Part shown: in pieces, positions 21,723 through 33,884 of the stretch
How positions within the stretch are numbered: position 1 is the first letter of the stretch
How the letters are laid out: every line of letters starts with the position of its first letter
Origin: Guadua angustifolia
Lineage: Eukaryota > Streptophyta > Magnoliopsida > Poales > Poaceae
Assembly: GCA_036346375.1 (NCBI GenBank)
Contig: CM070520.1
Coordinates: 15,511,791 to 15,575,790, forward strand
DNA: 64,000 bases
Direction of reading: 5' to 3'
Notes under the pieces: model-generated
What the model was told of the DNA's origin: nothing
The model's input: only the letters and a program-made list of their open reading frames with translations
Database searches by the model: none
Position numbers and translations under genes: made by a program

Positions 21723-22329
21723 GCTGCAAGATCATTAAATTGTCACATGACTTTCACTTGTTTCTTGAGCAGAAAGGGTGAAGGAAACATCAGAAGAACC
21801 TTTTATAGATGTTGTCTATTAGGAATAGTCTGTAGAATCATTCATAATAATTTGCATAGGTAACTGTATCTTTTCAGTGTGCTATGAACACAACGGTGTG
21901 CAGCTACATCTAGGTCAGACCTTCACCTTCGTATGTGTATATATAGACTTTAGACTTATATATTTGTTTTGATAGTGTACTTGCTAATATATTCTATCTT
22001 ACTGGGTAAGTCTTGTCATCTTGCACATGAAGTTATCCAATTAGAGTATATTACTGTTTATTAAATATGCCCCAAACGTAAATCTTGAAAGAACTCAAAT
22101 TCAAATTTAGCCAAAGAACCAGCAGGTTTGCCCCGGAAACCAGTCCAAAACTGTCTGGTTTCCAGAATCACCTTGGAGGCTGTTTTTGGGTTGGTTACAG
22201 TTTTCAAAATCCTGACTACAGATGTGTAAGCCGAACAACAATGACCTAAAGAAAACTTGTGCACATCAATGCAGGATCTCTCAGAGTTTCCTTTCCCACA
22301 GCAAAATGAAAAGTAGCTTTTTTTATAAG
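21723..22329. other. Non-coding flank of the gypsy element
   Basis: This is the 3' flank of the kinase fragment, followed by unassigned DNA into which the gypsy element inserted. No gene was recognised. Confidence 0.4.
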
Positions 22330-22334
22330 AGATG

Positions 22335-22988
22335 TGTTGACGCCAAAAACGTGAAGAGGGTTTCTGGATGCAACACACCGGACGAACACCGGGTTCAAGT
22401 GTGCGCGAGCGTGCCAATCGATTTGACCCTGCAATCGATAAGGAAATAGTTGTAAAATTCAATCAAGCCGATCTTCGGGACGAATCGGCTAAGAATCACG
22501 AATCAGCCAGAAAGCCGATTAGAAGGATAAATAGACTAGTCGATTAAGACTAAGTCCGAGGGTAAAAGGTAGATCGATTCGAAAAGGCGATGCGCAACAA
22601 GACGAATAAATCAAACCTGAAAAAGCCAATGACGATCAAACAATTGGCGTCGCAACTTTATTTGATCGATGTCGACTTACAGAGGAAAGATTACAATGCT
22701 AAAAAGGCTAAGAACTATAGAAAGTAAAAAGCTGGAAGATGTGTTGATTGTTGTTATCCTTCAAGCGACTTTAGTGCGCTTATATACTCGCTTGACCGAT
22801 CCGAGTCCTGATCCAACATGACAACGTAGTCCGAATAAACTTCGTAGTTTCCTATCTGGTCTCTAATTTCCAATTGTTATCTGCACGCTATGTGTTTATC
22901 CGAACTCCTGCAGATATTCTCGTATTTTATCCAAACTCACACTTTTCTACCGATTCTTTCTAGAAATTTCCAAAAATTGGTGCAAACA
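22335..22988 (-). repeat. 3' LTR of the gypsy element
   Basis: It starts TGTTGACGCC and ends GTGCAAACA on the plus strand, 654 bp. It is the downstream LTR in the element's own orientation, because the polypurine tract abuts it. Confidence 0.95.
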
Positions 22989-23004
22989 TATGCCCCCCAT
23001 TTTT
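22989..23004 (-). other. Polypurine tract of the gypsy element
   Basis: The minus strand reads AAAAATGGGGGGCATA directly before the LTR, the plus-strand priming tract. It fixes the element's orientation as minus. Confidence 0.85.
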
Positions 23005-23338
23005 GGAAGATAACTTGTTATCTTTCAAAAATATGTATCGGCTTTTATCGATCGGCTTCACTGCCCATCGGCTTTGCTTACTACTGATTTTAGAGAACCG
23101 TGTCAGTAACTGTCGCGCCGTAAAAATCTCAGTGCGGTTTTAATGCCAGATGTCGTCTCGAATTCACTTCCCGCCTTTTCACCTTTTCACCGTGCTATAT
23201 ATATGCGGGACCCCCTCTGTCATTTTCACGCCTTCCAGCTTTCATAACTCCTGCAATCGGCTTTTACTCTTTAATCGGCTTCTACGCTCCAAACTTCACT
23301 ACACCAACAATCAGTCTTCCTTCTTCCCAATCGGCTGA

Positions 23339-26260
23339 ATGGATCCTTCTCAGGTACTGATCCCGATCCCTGAGAGTAAAGATCAATACTACTTAGGACC
23401 AGTAGGAACTTCGACTGCCGATACTGTAATCAACGAAGAAATCCCTAGACTTCCTTTATCGGCTAAGAATTACAACATAACGGAATGGGGAAAAAGCTTT
23501 AGGGCATGGCCAACAGCGCTTAAAGGCTGGAGAAGTTGGTTCATAAGAGTATCGGCCCAAAAGAGGTCTGAATGGGAAAAATATGGGTATAGCCGAGTGT
23601 CTTCCATTGAGTCTTGCAAACCCTGAAGCCAATGAGCCCTTGGTGGCCACGGCCTGTTATTTTTGGTCGGACACTCTTAATGCTTTCCTTTTCCGGACTG
23701 GTCCTATCGGCCCAACACTTTTAGATGTAGCAGAATTATGTTGCCTTAGGCCTGATGGCGACCAATTATCGGCTTTTAGTGGCAAGCCTCAGTACAAGTT
23801 GATCCGATCCAAGGGCGAAGGATGGACAAAGTATATACAACATAATAATAAAGTGAATGGACTGGTATCGGACGAGGAGCATGCAGCTTTTCTAAACTTG
23901 TGGCTGGATCGGTTTCTTTTTTGTGGCGCATCTCTAGGTCCAACACAAGTTTATCAGGTGTTGGCGAGCAAGCGTGAGCGCCGTCGGCTTGCACTAGGAA
24001 AAATTTTCCTTGGAGTGCTCTATCGATGATGCATGTTATCAGGAGCCGACTTTTCTCTGGATTTGGTCAATTTGTAGTTGGCAATGTTGGCGGCCCATTG
24101 TGGTTTATTCAGCTGTGGCTTTATAGTATGTTTGGCCGATCATTGATTTCGGAGCACCTGGAAGACACCGCTTTCCCCCGTGAGGACTATCCAGAAGGCA
24201 CTACTCCTCAATACAGGGCTAGTCGATCGTTTGGAGAGAGGCTCGTGATGTGTACTAGTGGAGATGTCAGAATCACACCGGCCGACTTCAAGAAATATCT
24301 GTCCTTTTTCCTGCATCTGGATAGCACAACTTTTGGTCAACAAGATTTCTTCCCCTACAGTAATACAACCAATTTTCAATGGCCTTCATTTCTTCACTTG
24401 GATGCTGATAGCTCCTTAATGCCAGCATCGACTTTGGACTTATACCGGATTTTTATTTCACCTTGTATTCTTCATGTCGGCTTGAACTCCGTAATGAACA
24501 TTCCGGTAGTCATATGAATTCTATCATCCTTCGGTATATGCCCGTCAGTTAGGCTTTGGTCAAGTCATACCATCTTTGCCGCTTCTTGGTTGTCTTGAGC
24601 CCAGAGCTAAAGTGACAAACGGAACAGCCGCAGACTTAATTCTGGAACTAGCCGATGAGTTTCAAATTCTCAGTTTGCCGCACTTTTTCCTGAATTCTCG
24701 CCGAGCAAGCCATTTCTCTGCTTGGTGGACACTTGTATCAGAGGCTCTTTTCTTGGATCGCACTCCGTCGGCTATTATAGAAAAGTTCCTTCCTGACTTC
24801 CATGAGCCGACGGTAGTTCCTAGCAGCAGCAGCTCTAGTGAAGATAGCTCAGACCCTTCCAGCTCATCGGGTTATACTAACTCGTTCGTAGGCGTAGAGG
24901 TATCGGCTTGTTTCATAAAATTTTATACTTGCAGATTTGTGGCCACTTGTCTTCTAATTACCTAGGCATTTTTGTTTGGCAGGATGCTGCTGCAGGGAGC
25001 AAGGCTATCATCGACCCATCGGCTGGTGGATCAAAAGGGAAACGCCCTATTCAGTCGAATATCTTGATGGGTTCTGGTACTCTTGGAGTAAACAGTCCTT
25101 CTTTATCAGAGCTCGAAAAAGAAAGGAAGCCAAGTAAGTTTTCACTATAGCTGATAAATTTTTCTTGTTCATATTTTTGCTCATCCTGTGGTTTGATTTT
25201 TCAGAAAAACCCAAGTCTACCAAGGTCCCGGCCAAAAAACAGCCAAAGCGCAAGGAACAAAGCGCTGAAAGTTCTCCTCACCTATCGGCTTTAAGTGCAG
25301 TAAGAGCTAAACTTATTCTCATGCCTACCAAGAATTATCAATCTTAATTCTGACTTCGTAATATTTCCTTTTTCAGCCGATAGCGTCTATTCAAGCGGCC
25401 GGTATGTTGGTCGATCTTGATGCTTCGCTGGCCTCCTCATGACGAAACCTCCAACCCCTCCATCTCCTGCCCGGTCAACTCTTCCATCGCCCGATGTTGT
25501 CCCGGATGGCTTGTCCGACCTTCTCGGGTTCACCTTGGATGAACTAGTCGACCCGGAGGTGATGGCGACCGATAGTTACCCCGAGGACATCCGAAACATC
25601 CTGGACGTCTCCATGAAGGCATCAGCTTCTGTTGTCAAGTCGGCGCCCAACATGCAGGAAAAGCTAAATCGGCTGTTCATGGAGATAACTCAGCCGGAGG
25701 CAGCTATATTGGCCAATTGTCAACCCATTCGTGACGCCATGGCCGTTGTCGAAGCCGATCTTCCCGCAAAGGTCATGAGCGCGCTTCTTAATGTGTGCCA
25801 TTTGGACGAAAAGAAGACGGAGGTTGATGCTGCCAATGCCAGAATCGCCCAGCGCCAAGCCCAAGAAGCCGATCAGCGTCTTCTGGATAAACTGATTGCT
25901 GAAGCTAAAGCCGAGAAGAAGAAGTACGATGAAACTGTTGCATCTTTCATGGCCGCCAAATCTTCTGCTCAAAGGCTGGAACAAACCAAAAAGCAGCTTG
26001 AGAAAGAATTGGCTAAGGTGAATGAACAGCTGGCCGATGCCCTGACTAACTCAAATGCAATGGCCTCAATCTTGAAGGATCAGAAGAACAATATCGGCCA
26101 AGCCGTTGCGAAGGTCAGGGATCAATCGGCCAAGGTTGTTATAGTCCCTGGAAATGCCAAAGCTGACGAAGATCTGGTGTACGGCATCACCGAAACATTG
26201 GCTAAAGCTGCTGCAGCATTGTCGGGTCTAGGTGCTAGACTTCCTGGGTCGGGCCTGTGA
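23339..26260 (+). pseudogene. Antisense gene inside the gypsy element: plant-mobile-domain plus coiled-coil protein
   Basis: The plus strand, opposite to pol, carries a multi-exon coding region. Part 1 (23,339-24,897) encodes a sequence with WSDTLNAFLF, GPTLLDVAELCCLRP and GPLWFIQLWLYSMF blocks like the plant mobile domain (aminotransferase-like) of plant retrotransposons and MAIN-type proteins. Splice sites at 24,897/24,981, about 25,132/25,204 and about 25,306/25,377 link to serine/lysine-rich exons. A last 273-codon frame (25,439-26,260) ends in a long charged coiled coil (about residues 110-230). Frameshifts near 23,590, 24,028, 24,510 and 25,435 break it. A promoter would have to lie in or next to the 3' LTR. 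Its role in such elements is unknown to me. Confidence 0.7.
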
Positions 26261-26432
26261 TTTTGTTAAAACGACGTTTTCTGTTTGTGATGTAGCGTCG
26301 TATCTTGAAACAATGTTGCTTTTGTACGCTCGTTGTGATACTTTTAATCGGCTGTTTAACCGATTACACCTATTTTGTTTAATCGGCTGTCTTTAACCGA
26401 TTCACTTCTCAATGTTCTTTGCGCAACTTTAG

Positions 26433-27610
26433 TTATGCACCGATCCAAACGCTAGGGTAGTACCGTTTTAGATATTTCCCGTTGATCGCCTTCGGCAATA
26501 CCAACCCTTCAAGTGTTTCGAGTATATATGCGTTTCCACCAACAAGCCGATTTATTTTATACGGTCCTTCCCAAGTAGGCGACCATTTACCGAATCGGTT
26601 ATCCTTAGAACCAATCGGCAATATCGTTTTCCAAACTAAATCGGTTTCACTAAAGCTCTTCGGTACAACTTTTTTATTATATGCTCTTGCAACTCTCTCT
26701 TTATTCCTTTTAAGCCGATTCAAAGTAACCAGCCTTAATTCTGCCAAGTCATCCAAATTGTACAGCATCAATTCCTTGTACTCATCGGCCGATAAATTAT
26801 TCTGTTTTGCTACCCGCATCGATTCAACGTTTATTTCTACGGGTAACACTGCTTCTTGACCATATACCAACTGATAGGGTGACAGCTTAGTTGATCCGTG
26901 AAATGCTAGCCGATAAGCCCATAGAGATTCTGACAACGTAGTATGCCAATTTCGAGGCTTTTCGTCGATTTTTCTCTTAATCAGCTTGATCAAAGTCTTA
27001 TTGGATGATTCAGCTTGTCCATTAGCCTGAGCATAATATGGAGATGAGTTGAGTAATCTAATGCCCAGACTTTCTGCAAAGCTTTTAAAATCGTTAGACA
27101 TGAACACAGTTCCTTGATCGGTTGTGATAGTCTGAGGAATGCCGAATCGATGAATAATGTGCTCATTAACAAAGCCGATTGCTTCTATACTGGTGACTTT
27201 CTTGAGCGGAACGGCTTCGACCCATTTTGAAAAATAGTCTGTAGCTGCAAGGATAAACTTATGGCCTTTACTTGATGCTGGGAAAATTTGGCCGATTACA
27301 TCTATCCCCCATCCTCTGAAAGGCCATGGTTTAATAATCGGATCAGAGCCGATCTTTGGTGCAAAGTTGTATATTCCAAAACTTTTGACAATTTTGGCAC
27401 CCTTTATAATACTTGAAGCAATCCTCTAACATAAATCGGCCAAAAGTATCCTGTTCTCCTCAATATCCATTTCATCTTGTAAGCCGATTGATGTGCACCA
27501 CAAATTCCTTCATGGACCTCACCCATAGCCACTTTTGCTTCTTCATTGCCTAAACACCGTAGAAGCGGCCCTTCAATGTCGATAATACAATTCTCCTTCG
27601 AGCATGACAT
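26433..27610 (-). pseudogene. Gypsy integrase
   Basis: From right to left: a zinc-binding HHCC-type region (VHEGICGAHQSAYKMKWILRR, near 27,500); the catalytic core with the three acidic sites visible as GIDVIGQI (near 27,305), TTDQGTVFMSN (near 27,115) and GQAESSNK (near 27,010); and a C-terminal chromodomain-less tail ending WEGPYKINRLVGGNAYILE. Integrase inserts the cDNA into the genome. The core from about 27,310 to 26,433 is open, but the zinc-binding part is in another frame, so at least one frameshift separates them. Confidence 0.88.
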
Positions 27611-27744
27611 ATTTTATCGCTTTTGACGAATTTTCCGCGTAGTAGGTGCGGATGGGTTCGTTAGGTAAGTTTTTATTTCGTCCTCAATCGGTGTTATCAA
27701 CACATAATCTTGCTCTGTCGATTAAGTCAAAGCGTTTCATGTCG

Positions 27745-28728
27745 CTATACTCCTTGTAGCTTTGGCGCCGCTTGAGCTAACATATTTGCTTTACCATTCA
27801 TTTCCCTAGGCACATGGCAGATGCGAAAAAATGCAAAGGTGCCTATTACTTCAAGGCAATATTCTAAATATTTTGATAACACCTCATCATAACATCTAAA
27901 TTCTCCTTTAATTTGTTGTACCACCAGTAATGAATCACCATAGGCCTCCACAGTATTCACTCCGATACTTTCCAACAACTGGAGCCCCTTTAGTAACGCT
28001 TCATATTCTGTCTGGTTGTTAGAGCATCGGCCATTGAGCCGATACACGAACTCAGTGCTATATCCTTTTGGCGAAATCAGCACAACACCTATTCCGCTCC
28101 CTTCTTGGCAAACTGATCCGTCGAAATATAGCCGCCAAGGGGCCACATCGACCACTCCTGCCATGGTATCATGTCCTGTAATGAAATCGGCTACTGCTTG
28201 GCCTTTAACAGCTTTGGCCGATTCATATTGTAGATCGAACTCGGTCAAGGCGTACACCCACTTCCCAAGTCGTCCTCTCAAAATTGGCGCAGACAAGATA
28301 TATTTGATGACATCGGTTTTGCATACTATTATACAAGTTGATGCTAGTATGTAATGTCTTAACTTGGTGCAGGCAAAATACAATGATAAACATAGCTTTT
28401 CTATATAAGGGTACCTGATTTCAGTTTCCAACAGTCGTCGACTGAGATAAAATATTACGCGCTCTTTGCCATCGATTTCCTGCGCCAACACAGCTCCGAT
28501 GGTTTCCTTTTCAGCCGACACGTATAATTTGAAGGGAATCCCCTTCTGTGGTGCGGCCAGGACTGGTGGTGATGCCAAGTATTTCTTGATTTCATCAAAA
28601 GCTTTTTGCTGATCGGCTCCCCACACGAACTCCTGATGATCTTTCAACTTCAATAATGGCGTGAAAGCTTGGATCCTACCAGACAGATTCGAGATAAATC
28701 GTCGTAAGTAGTTAATTTTGCCGATCAA
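27745..28728 (-). pseudogene. Gypsy RNase H region (RT connection plus two RNase H-like domains)
   Basis: A 327-codon open frame. Residues 1-150 are the RT thumb/RNase H region (NYLRRFISNLSGR, FVWGADQQKAFDEIKKYL, KLYVSAEKETIGAVLAQE, LRHYILAS). Residues 200-325 are a second, archaeal/plant-type RNase H with the acidic sites in LYFDGSVCQEGSG, NNQTEYEALLKGL and EAYGDSLLVV. The tandem RNase H pair is characteristic of some plant gypsy lineages. It stays open across the whole length although flanking parts are frameshifted. Confidence 0.88.
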
Positions 28729-28729
28729 T

Positions 28730-29746
28730 TTTTGCAGTTCATTCTTGCACGTTGGCGGCTTGGTGTTTGCTATGGCATTGACTCTTGTCCGCTAACCGAT
28801 ACCTCTCGATGCACCATGAAACCGAGAAACATCGGTAAACCGCCAAATCGCACTTCAAGGATTCATTTTAACCCATGGGCTCTTGTGTTTTGAAATACCT
28901 TTTCTAAATCGGCTAAGTGTTGCCGTCCTCCTTAGATTTGACAACCACGTCATCGATATAAATTTCAACGATATGTCCGATTAGATTGTGGAAAATTAAA
29001 TTCATGGCACGTTGATAAGTGGCACCTGCATTCTTCAAGCGAATGTCATTCTTGGCCACTCATATAGCCCTAACGCGCAGAACATCGAAGGTCGTTTTGG
29101 GGATATAAATCGCCGCCATGAATATTTGATTATATCCGGCGTTCCCATCAAGAAAGCTAATGATTTTATTACCCGAGGCAGCATCGATAAGCATATCGGC
29201 TATAGGCATCGGATACTCATCCTTTGGCGTGGCTTTATTTAAATCTCTAAAATCTACACACACCCGAAGCTTGCCATTTTTCTTCATGACAGGAACAATG
29301 TTGGACACCCACTCGTCATATCGGCAAGGCCTTATGAACTTGGCCTCCAGCAACCTTTCAATTTCTTCCTTTATTACATTATACAACTCTGGATTAAAAC
29401 GACGAGGAGGTTGCTTATATGGCCGATACCCCGGCTTAATAGGCAGCCGATGTTCAACTAGTTGTCGGCTTAACCCAGGCATCTCATAGTACTCCCAAGC
29501 AAAACAATCCCTGTATTTTCTAAGTATTTTGACCAACTCATCTTTATATTCTAGGCCTAAACTTGCGCTTATAAAAGTTGGTCTCTTTCTATCACCTTCT
29601 CCTATATCAACTTCTTCAAGCATATCGGCTGAAGTGAAGCCTTGCCCTAATTTTTCGTTTTGAAAGTCTTCAATAGCTTCACATGAGTTTATCGTTACGA
29701 TAGCTCCTTGCTTTGTCTGTAGAATTTGAATCATTTTTGACCCCAT
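28730..29746 (-). pseudogene. Gypsy reverse transcriptase
   Basis: The open part (29,746-29,060) shows the fingers/palm blocks RYDEWVSNIVPVMKKNGKLRV, CVDFRDLNKATPKDEYPMP and SFLDGNAGYNQI. Frameshifts follow near 29,080. The catalytic box survives in another frame as YIDDVVVKSK (28,949-28,960 for YIDD). The enzyme copies element RNA into DNA; this copy cannot make a full-length protein. Confidence 0.88.
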
Positions 29747-29770
29747 CTTCTCAAGATTTCACCGCTTAGA

Positions 29771-30700
29771 TCAAAGGTGCACAGTGCGACCTCGATCGGC
29801 GTTAAGCTGTCTTCCCAATCTTGATGAAATCACAATCGTCCAAAGCCTTACGATATGCATTCGCTTCTTCATGTGGCCAATTTGCATCGGAGTGGCCATA
29901 GCAATATGAGCCGATGTATCCGAGACGACTTCGACTTCATCTCCGTTCCTTGAATGAGCAATTGGTGCATGGTCGATGGTATCTGATGGTTGGCGTGTAT
30001 CCAATCTCGCCCCGAATAATCTTGTAGTTTCCTTTGCTTCAACCACAAAGAATGCGGTCGGCAAGGTTTTATTGCCGACGGTCAGTTCAGTTACCATCAC
30101 TCCTTTGGCTTCAGTGGGGTCACCTGTGAAGTCATTTAATACCATGTTCGTTTTGATCAAGTCTTCATCGGTCTTGCCCAACTTTCTGCATGTACTGAGT
30201 GGCATCAAGTTCACAGTAGCCCCTCCGTCCACAAGCATCCTGGATATCGGCTTTCCATTGATGTAACCCTTCAAATACAATGGCTTTAGATGCCGATGCG
30301 GATCTTGTGGTTTCTCAAACACCGCATCTTGCGCCCCCAGACACATCTGAGCAAATGCGTCTTTAGCCGATTCAGTTTTAATCCTGAATTCAGCTGGTAG
30401 GGTGAACACCATATTGATATCCATAGGAGTACCATCTCGAATTATTGGCGACATTAAATCGTCTGAAGAATCCGACTCATCATCGGCTTGCTGTTTTCTC
30501 CTCCACTCCTTTGTGACCAGCTTCACAGGTCGCAACTCATTAAAAGCTTGGTCTCTCTGTTTTTCTTCTTCAATTTCTCTCATCTCTTGTGTTCTTAGGC
30601 GTTGGAGCCGTCTGCGTTGTGATCGGCTAATCCCAGTCGGGCACCATCTAGGCTTAGGTTCAACTGGTTTGCGGATTCTACCAACCAAGTTCTCGTGAGC
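29771..30700 (-). pseudogene. Gypsy aspartic protease region
   Basis: A 305-codon frame with a charged N-terminal linker (SRSQRRRLQRLRTQEMREIE), then PLYLKGYINGKPISRMLVDGGATVNLMPLS, given here as the active-site block around DGGA near 30,220. It replaces the usual D-S/T-G with D-G-G, as in several plant gypsy proteases. It processes Gag-Pol. The frame ends before RT, so a frameshift or stop separates them. Confidence 0.8.
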
Positions 30701-31513
30701 TCTTCCTTGTCTGGTTTAGTGCCCCGACCTCTCTTGTATCGGCTTCTTATGCCTTGACTCGTCTTGATCGGTTTCGGCGTCTGAGACGTTCTCTTACTGA
30801 AACCGTTTTGGCCAACTTTTTGCGGGTAGTGCTCCATAGGGCATGCTTTTGAAGATGGTAGCATCATACCTCTCTCCCAACAGAATTGCCAAAAAGGACA
30901 TCTTTCATGAGCTCGTTCTGCGTTGTTTGGCCGATGCGGTTGGCGAGACTGTTGCTTTTGCCGGTGGCTCACCCTCTCATATTTCTCGAGCAATTGAGAA
31001 AGTTGGCCTAGGTTTGAATGCTGGCTTTTTGGGCAGAGATTTCTCTGCTTTATACCACCGTCCAACTTGCAACTCTCCCCTTGGCTTAATTGTTCTTGAA
31101 TTCCTCCCATCTTTGTCGGCTTCAATTTGAAGTGAGCCGATTGTTATCTTCAGTGTCTCCCCTTTTGAACTAGATTCTATGTCGACTTGCCGTGTTGTAC
31201 TAGGCTTCTCGTCGACAATCCGCTTCCTTCTTTGGAGCATTGGACCATGTTAATTGGGAAAGGGTTGACATCGACTTCCATGACCGACTCCTCTGCGAAC
31301 TTGAGCCGACCGTCTTCGATGGTGCTCAGTATCTGTTGTCGAAAGATGTTGCGATCGTTAGTGTTATGAGAAAAGGAATGGTGCCACTTACAAGACCGCG
31401 CTTCTTAATTTAAATAAATTTGAAGGTATGGTATGTCCTTGGTAGTCGTGTCGACTTTTCTTGTAATAACATGTCAAATATGCGATCGCACTTGGACACA
31501 TCAAAAGCGTATT
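30700..31513 (-). pseudogene. Gypsy gag C-terminal and linker region, multiply frameshifted
   Basis: Minus-strand scraps in different frames include CKWHHSFSHNTNDRNIFRQQ near 31,370, which matches the C/H-rich end of plant gypsy Gag, then GRLKFAEESVMEVDVNPFPINM near 31,290 and KKPAFKPRPTFS near 31,000. No continuous frame remains. Confidence 0.65.
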
Positions 31514-33182
31514 TTACTCCGACTTATTCCTAGTCGGCTTAAGCCATGAACAGACGAGTGGTTTTTTAGAACCCTTTATCCATTCGGCTATATTTACGTC
31601 TGCTTCATCCTCAGAGTTCTCGCTTGAACTATATTCAACCATGTTTACTTTAGCCTTTTCTTTGCCATTGTTTAATCTGAATTTATCTTTGAATTCTTTA
31701 TTTAAATATCGGCTTTCTTGTGCCGATACCCGATGAAGTAGGTGACTTAAATCAGTAAACTCTTGCCCAGCAAGTTTTTCTTTAAGCGGGGGAATTAACC
31801 CCTGAAAGGCTAAATTGGCTAGTTGGTTATCTGGTAATACCACACTGAAGCAGCGATTTCTTACTTCTCTAAACCTTCTAATATACTCAGAGGCTGATTC
31901 GCCATATTTCTGTCGGACGGCACTTAGATCTGAAATCCTTAACTCCAGACTGCCAGAGAAAAAGTATTCGTGGAATCGGCTTTCTAAATCGTTCCAAAAG
32001 TGGACCGAATTTGGAGGCAGATTCGTGAACCAGGTGAAAGCAGTTCCTGATAAAGATAAAGGAAAAAGCCTAATTTTTAATCCATCAAATTGGGCTACTT
32101 CACCACACTGAGCGATAAATCGTCCAATGTGTTCCAGAGTGGTGACCGAATCATCTCCCGAGAATTTTGCAAAATCGAGAATCCTGAAGTTATGGGGATA
32201 CGGCATTCGATCAATATAATCTGGATACGGCTTTTTATAGCCGATAGTTTTCCCTTTGGGCTGTAGACCAAACTAGTCCCTCAAGACTGTAGAAATTTGG
32301 TCGGCCCAATTGACGTTATTGGCCGATGGAACGCCATGGTTTGGCCAATTGTGCTCACCAGCATCGTGCCCCCCGAGTGCAAACTCGGCCGGTCGGTTTG
32401 TCCTAGCCGATGGATACTGTTGTTGCCACGGTTCATACCCATTGGCCCTGGGAGCCGGTACCTCAGACAATGGACCAAACTGTTCTGGGTATGTTACTAC
32501 TTTATATGGAACTGGGTCCCTAACTTGGAATGTTCCTTGGGGCTTGCAATTCCTATCTAATTCAATCGGCTGAGGAGCCGACTGGGCATAGGAAGTTGTT
32601 GATACTGATGGATCTATTTTTGCCGCGTCAGTATATGCATGGTAATGAGCAACTGGGTTTGGACGAGGATTTGGTGGTGCTAACACGGTGGGTTGGGTCG
32701 GCATTAGTGATGGTGCAGGTGCCGACGCTTTGATCGTGCTAGTGTTTGGTGCTACGGAGTATACCGGATATGTTGGAAGTGACTGTAACGGATCCATCAA
32801 TCCTCCAGATGTCGCTAGCTCTTGTGCAATCGTTTTTACGCTATTCTCTATCATCGGCTTTAAGGTTGTAACCAAAGCCGATGATTGATTAATCAATGCA
32901 TGATGCACAGATTGCTCAATCATAGCAGATAGCTCGGCTTGTGCCGGGAGATATCGGCTTACGGATTTGTGACATCTGTCTCTCGAAGGGTTCAATGTTA
33001 GCGGCGCCATCTTCTATGTGACCCTCGTCGGGTTTTCGATAACAACCCAAACATTAATTCCTCCAAGGCGACCTTTCGGTCTTCAATCTCCTTTGTTGCT
33101 CTGGAGTTAAATCGTCCAAGGTAGGGACGATTATGGCATCAGTGCTCACATCGGCTGGTGCGGTGGATTTGCCTGCAGTCAT
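31514..33182 (-). pseudogene. Gypsy gag
   Basis: From an ATG at 33,182 (MTAGKSTAPADVS, shortly after the primer site), the frame passes through a proline-rich middle (33,010-32,273). It then reaches the conserved retrotransposon Gag domain (32,206-31,514): FAKFSGDDSVTTLEHIGRFI, LSLSGTAFTWFTNLP, WNDLESRFHEYFFSG and ESASEYIRRFREVRNRC. A stop at about 32,273 interrupts the frame between GYEPW-type linker sequence and the Gag core. Another break lies between 33,054 and 33,010. Gag forms the virus-like particle of the element. Confidence 0.82.
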
Positions 33183-33202
33183 CTTGTCAATTTGGTGGTC
33201 CC

Positions 33203-33214
33203 ACCGGGCGTGCC
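33203..33214 (-). other. Gypsy primer-binding site (putative)
   Basis: The minus strand reads TGGCACGCCCGG six bases after the 5' LTR, the expected place and TGG start for a tRNA primer site. The tRNA was not identified. Confidence 0.6.
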
Positions 33215-33221
33215 AAAAATG

Positions 33222-33879
33222 TGTTGACGCCAAAAACGTGAAGAGGGTTTCTGGATGCAACACACCGGACGAACACCGGGTTCAAGTGTGCGCGAGCGTG
33301 CCAATCGATTTGACCCTGCAATCGATAAGGAAATAGTTGTAAAATTCAATCAAGCCGATCTTCGGGACGAATCGGCTAAGAATCACGAATCAGCCAGAAA
33401 GTCGATTAGAAGGATAAATAGACTAGTCGATTAAGACTAAGTCCGAGGGTAAAAGGTAGATCGATTCTGAAAAGGCGATGCGCAACAAGACAGAATAAAT
33501 CAAACCTGAAAAAGCCAATGACGATCAAACAATTGGCGATACGCAACTTTATTTGATCGATGTCGACTTACAGAGGAAAGATTACAATGCTAAAAAGGCT
33601 AAGAACTATAGAAAGTAAAAACTGGAAGATGTGTTGATTGTTGTTATCCTTCAAGCAGCCTTGGTGCGCCTTATATACTCGCCCAGCCGATCCGAGTCCT
33701 GATCCAACATGACAACGTAGTCCGAATCGGCTTCGTAGTTTCCTATCTGGTCTCTAATTTCCAATTGTTATCTGCACGCTATGTGTTTATCCGAACTCCT
33801 GCAGATATTCTCGTATTTTATCCAAACTCACACTTTTCTACCGATTCTTTCTAGAAATTTCCAAAAATTGGTGCAAACA
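33222..33879 (-). repeat. 5' LTR of the gypsy element
   Basis: 658 bp, collinear with 22,335-22,988. It contains ccttatatactcgcc near 33,670, where the other copy reads cttatatactcgc; on the minus strand this gives a candidate TATA region. Confidence 0.95.
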
Positions 33880-33884
33880 AGATG

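Larger units (their letters stand above)
22335..33879 (-). mobile_element. Complete but decayed Ty3/gypsy retrotransposon, 11.5 kb
   Basis: Two nearly identical LTRs (22,335-22,988 and 33,222-33,879) bound the element. AGATG occurs directly outside both ends (22,330-22,334 and 33,880-33,884), a 5-bp target duplication. Reading on the minus strand the order is LTR, primer site, gag, protease, reverse transcriptase, RNase H, integrase, a region with a gene on the opposite strand, polypurine tract, LTR. RNase H before integrase defines the Ty3/gypsy order. All pol and gag frames are interrupted. The LTRs differ at only about 15 places, by eye, which indicates a fairly recent insertion. Confidence 0.95.

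Noticed and set aside
22061..22462. 133-codon minus-strand frame across the LTR border
   Set aside because: It spans the insertion junction and has no domain similarity, so it cannot be an old gene.
30595..31125. 176-codon minus-strand frame in the gypsy element
   Set aside because: Overlaps the gag/protease linker in another frame and shows no family features.
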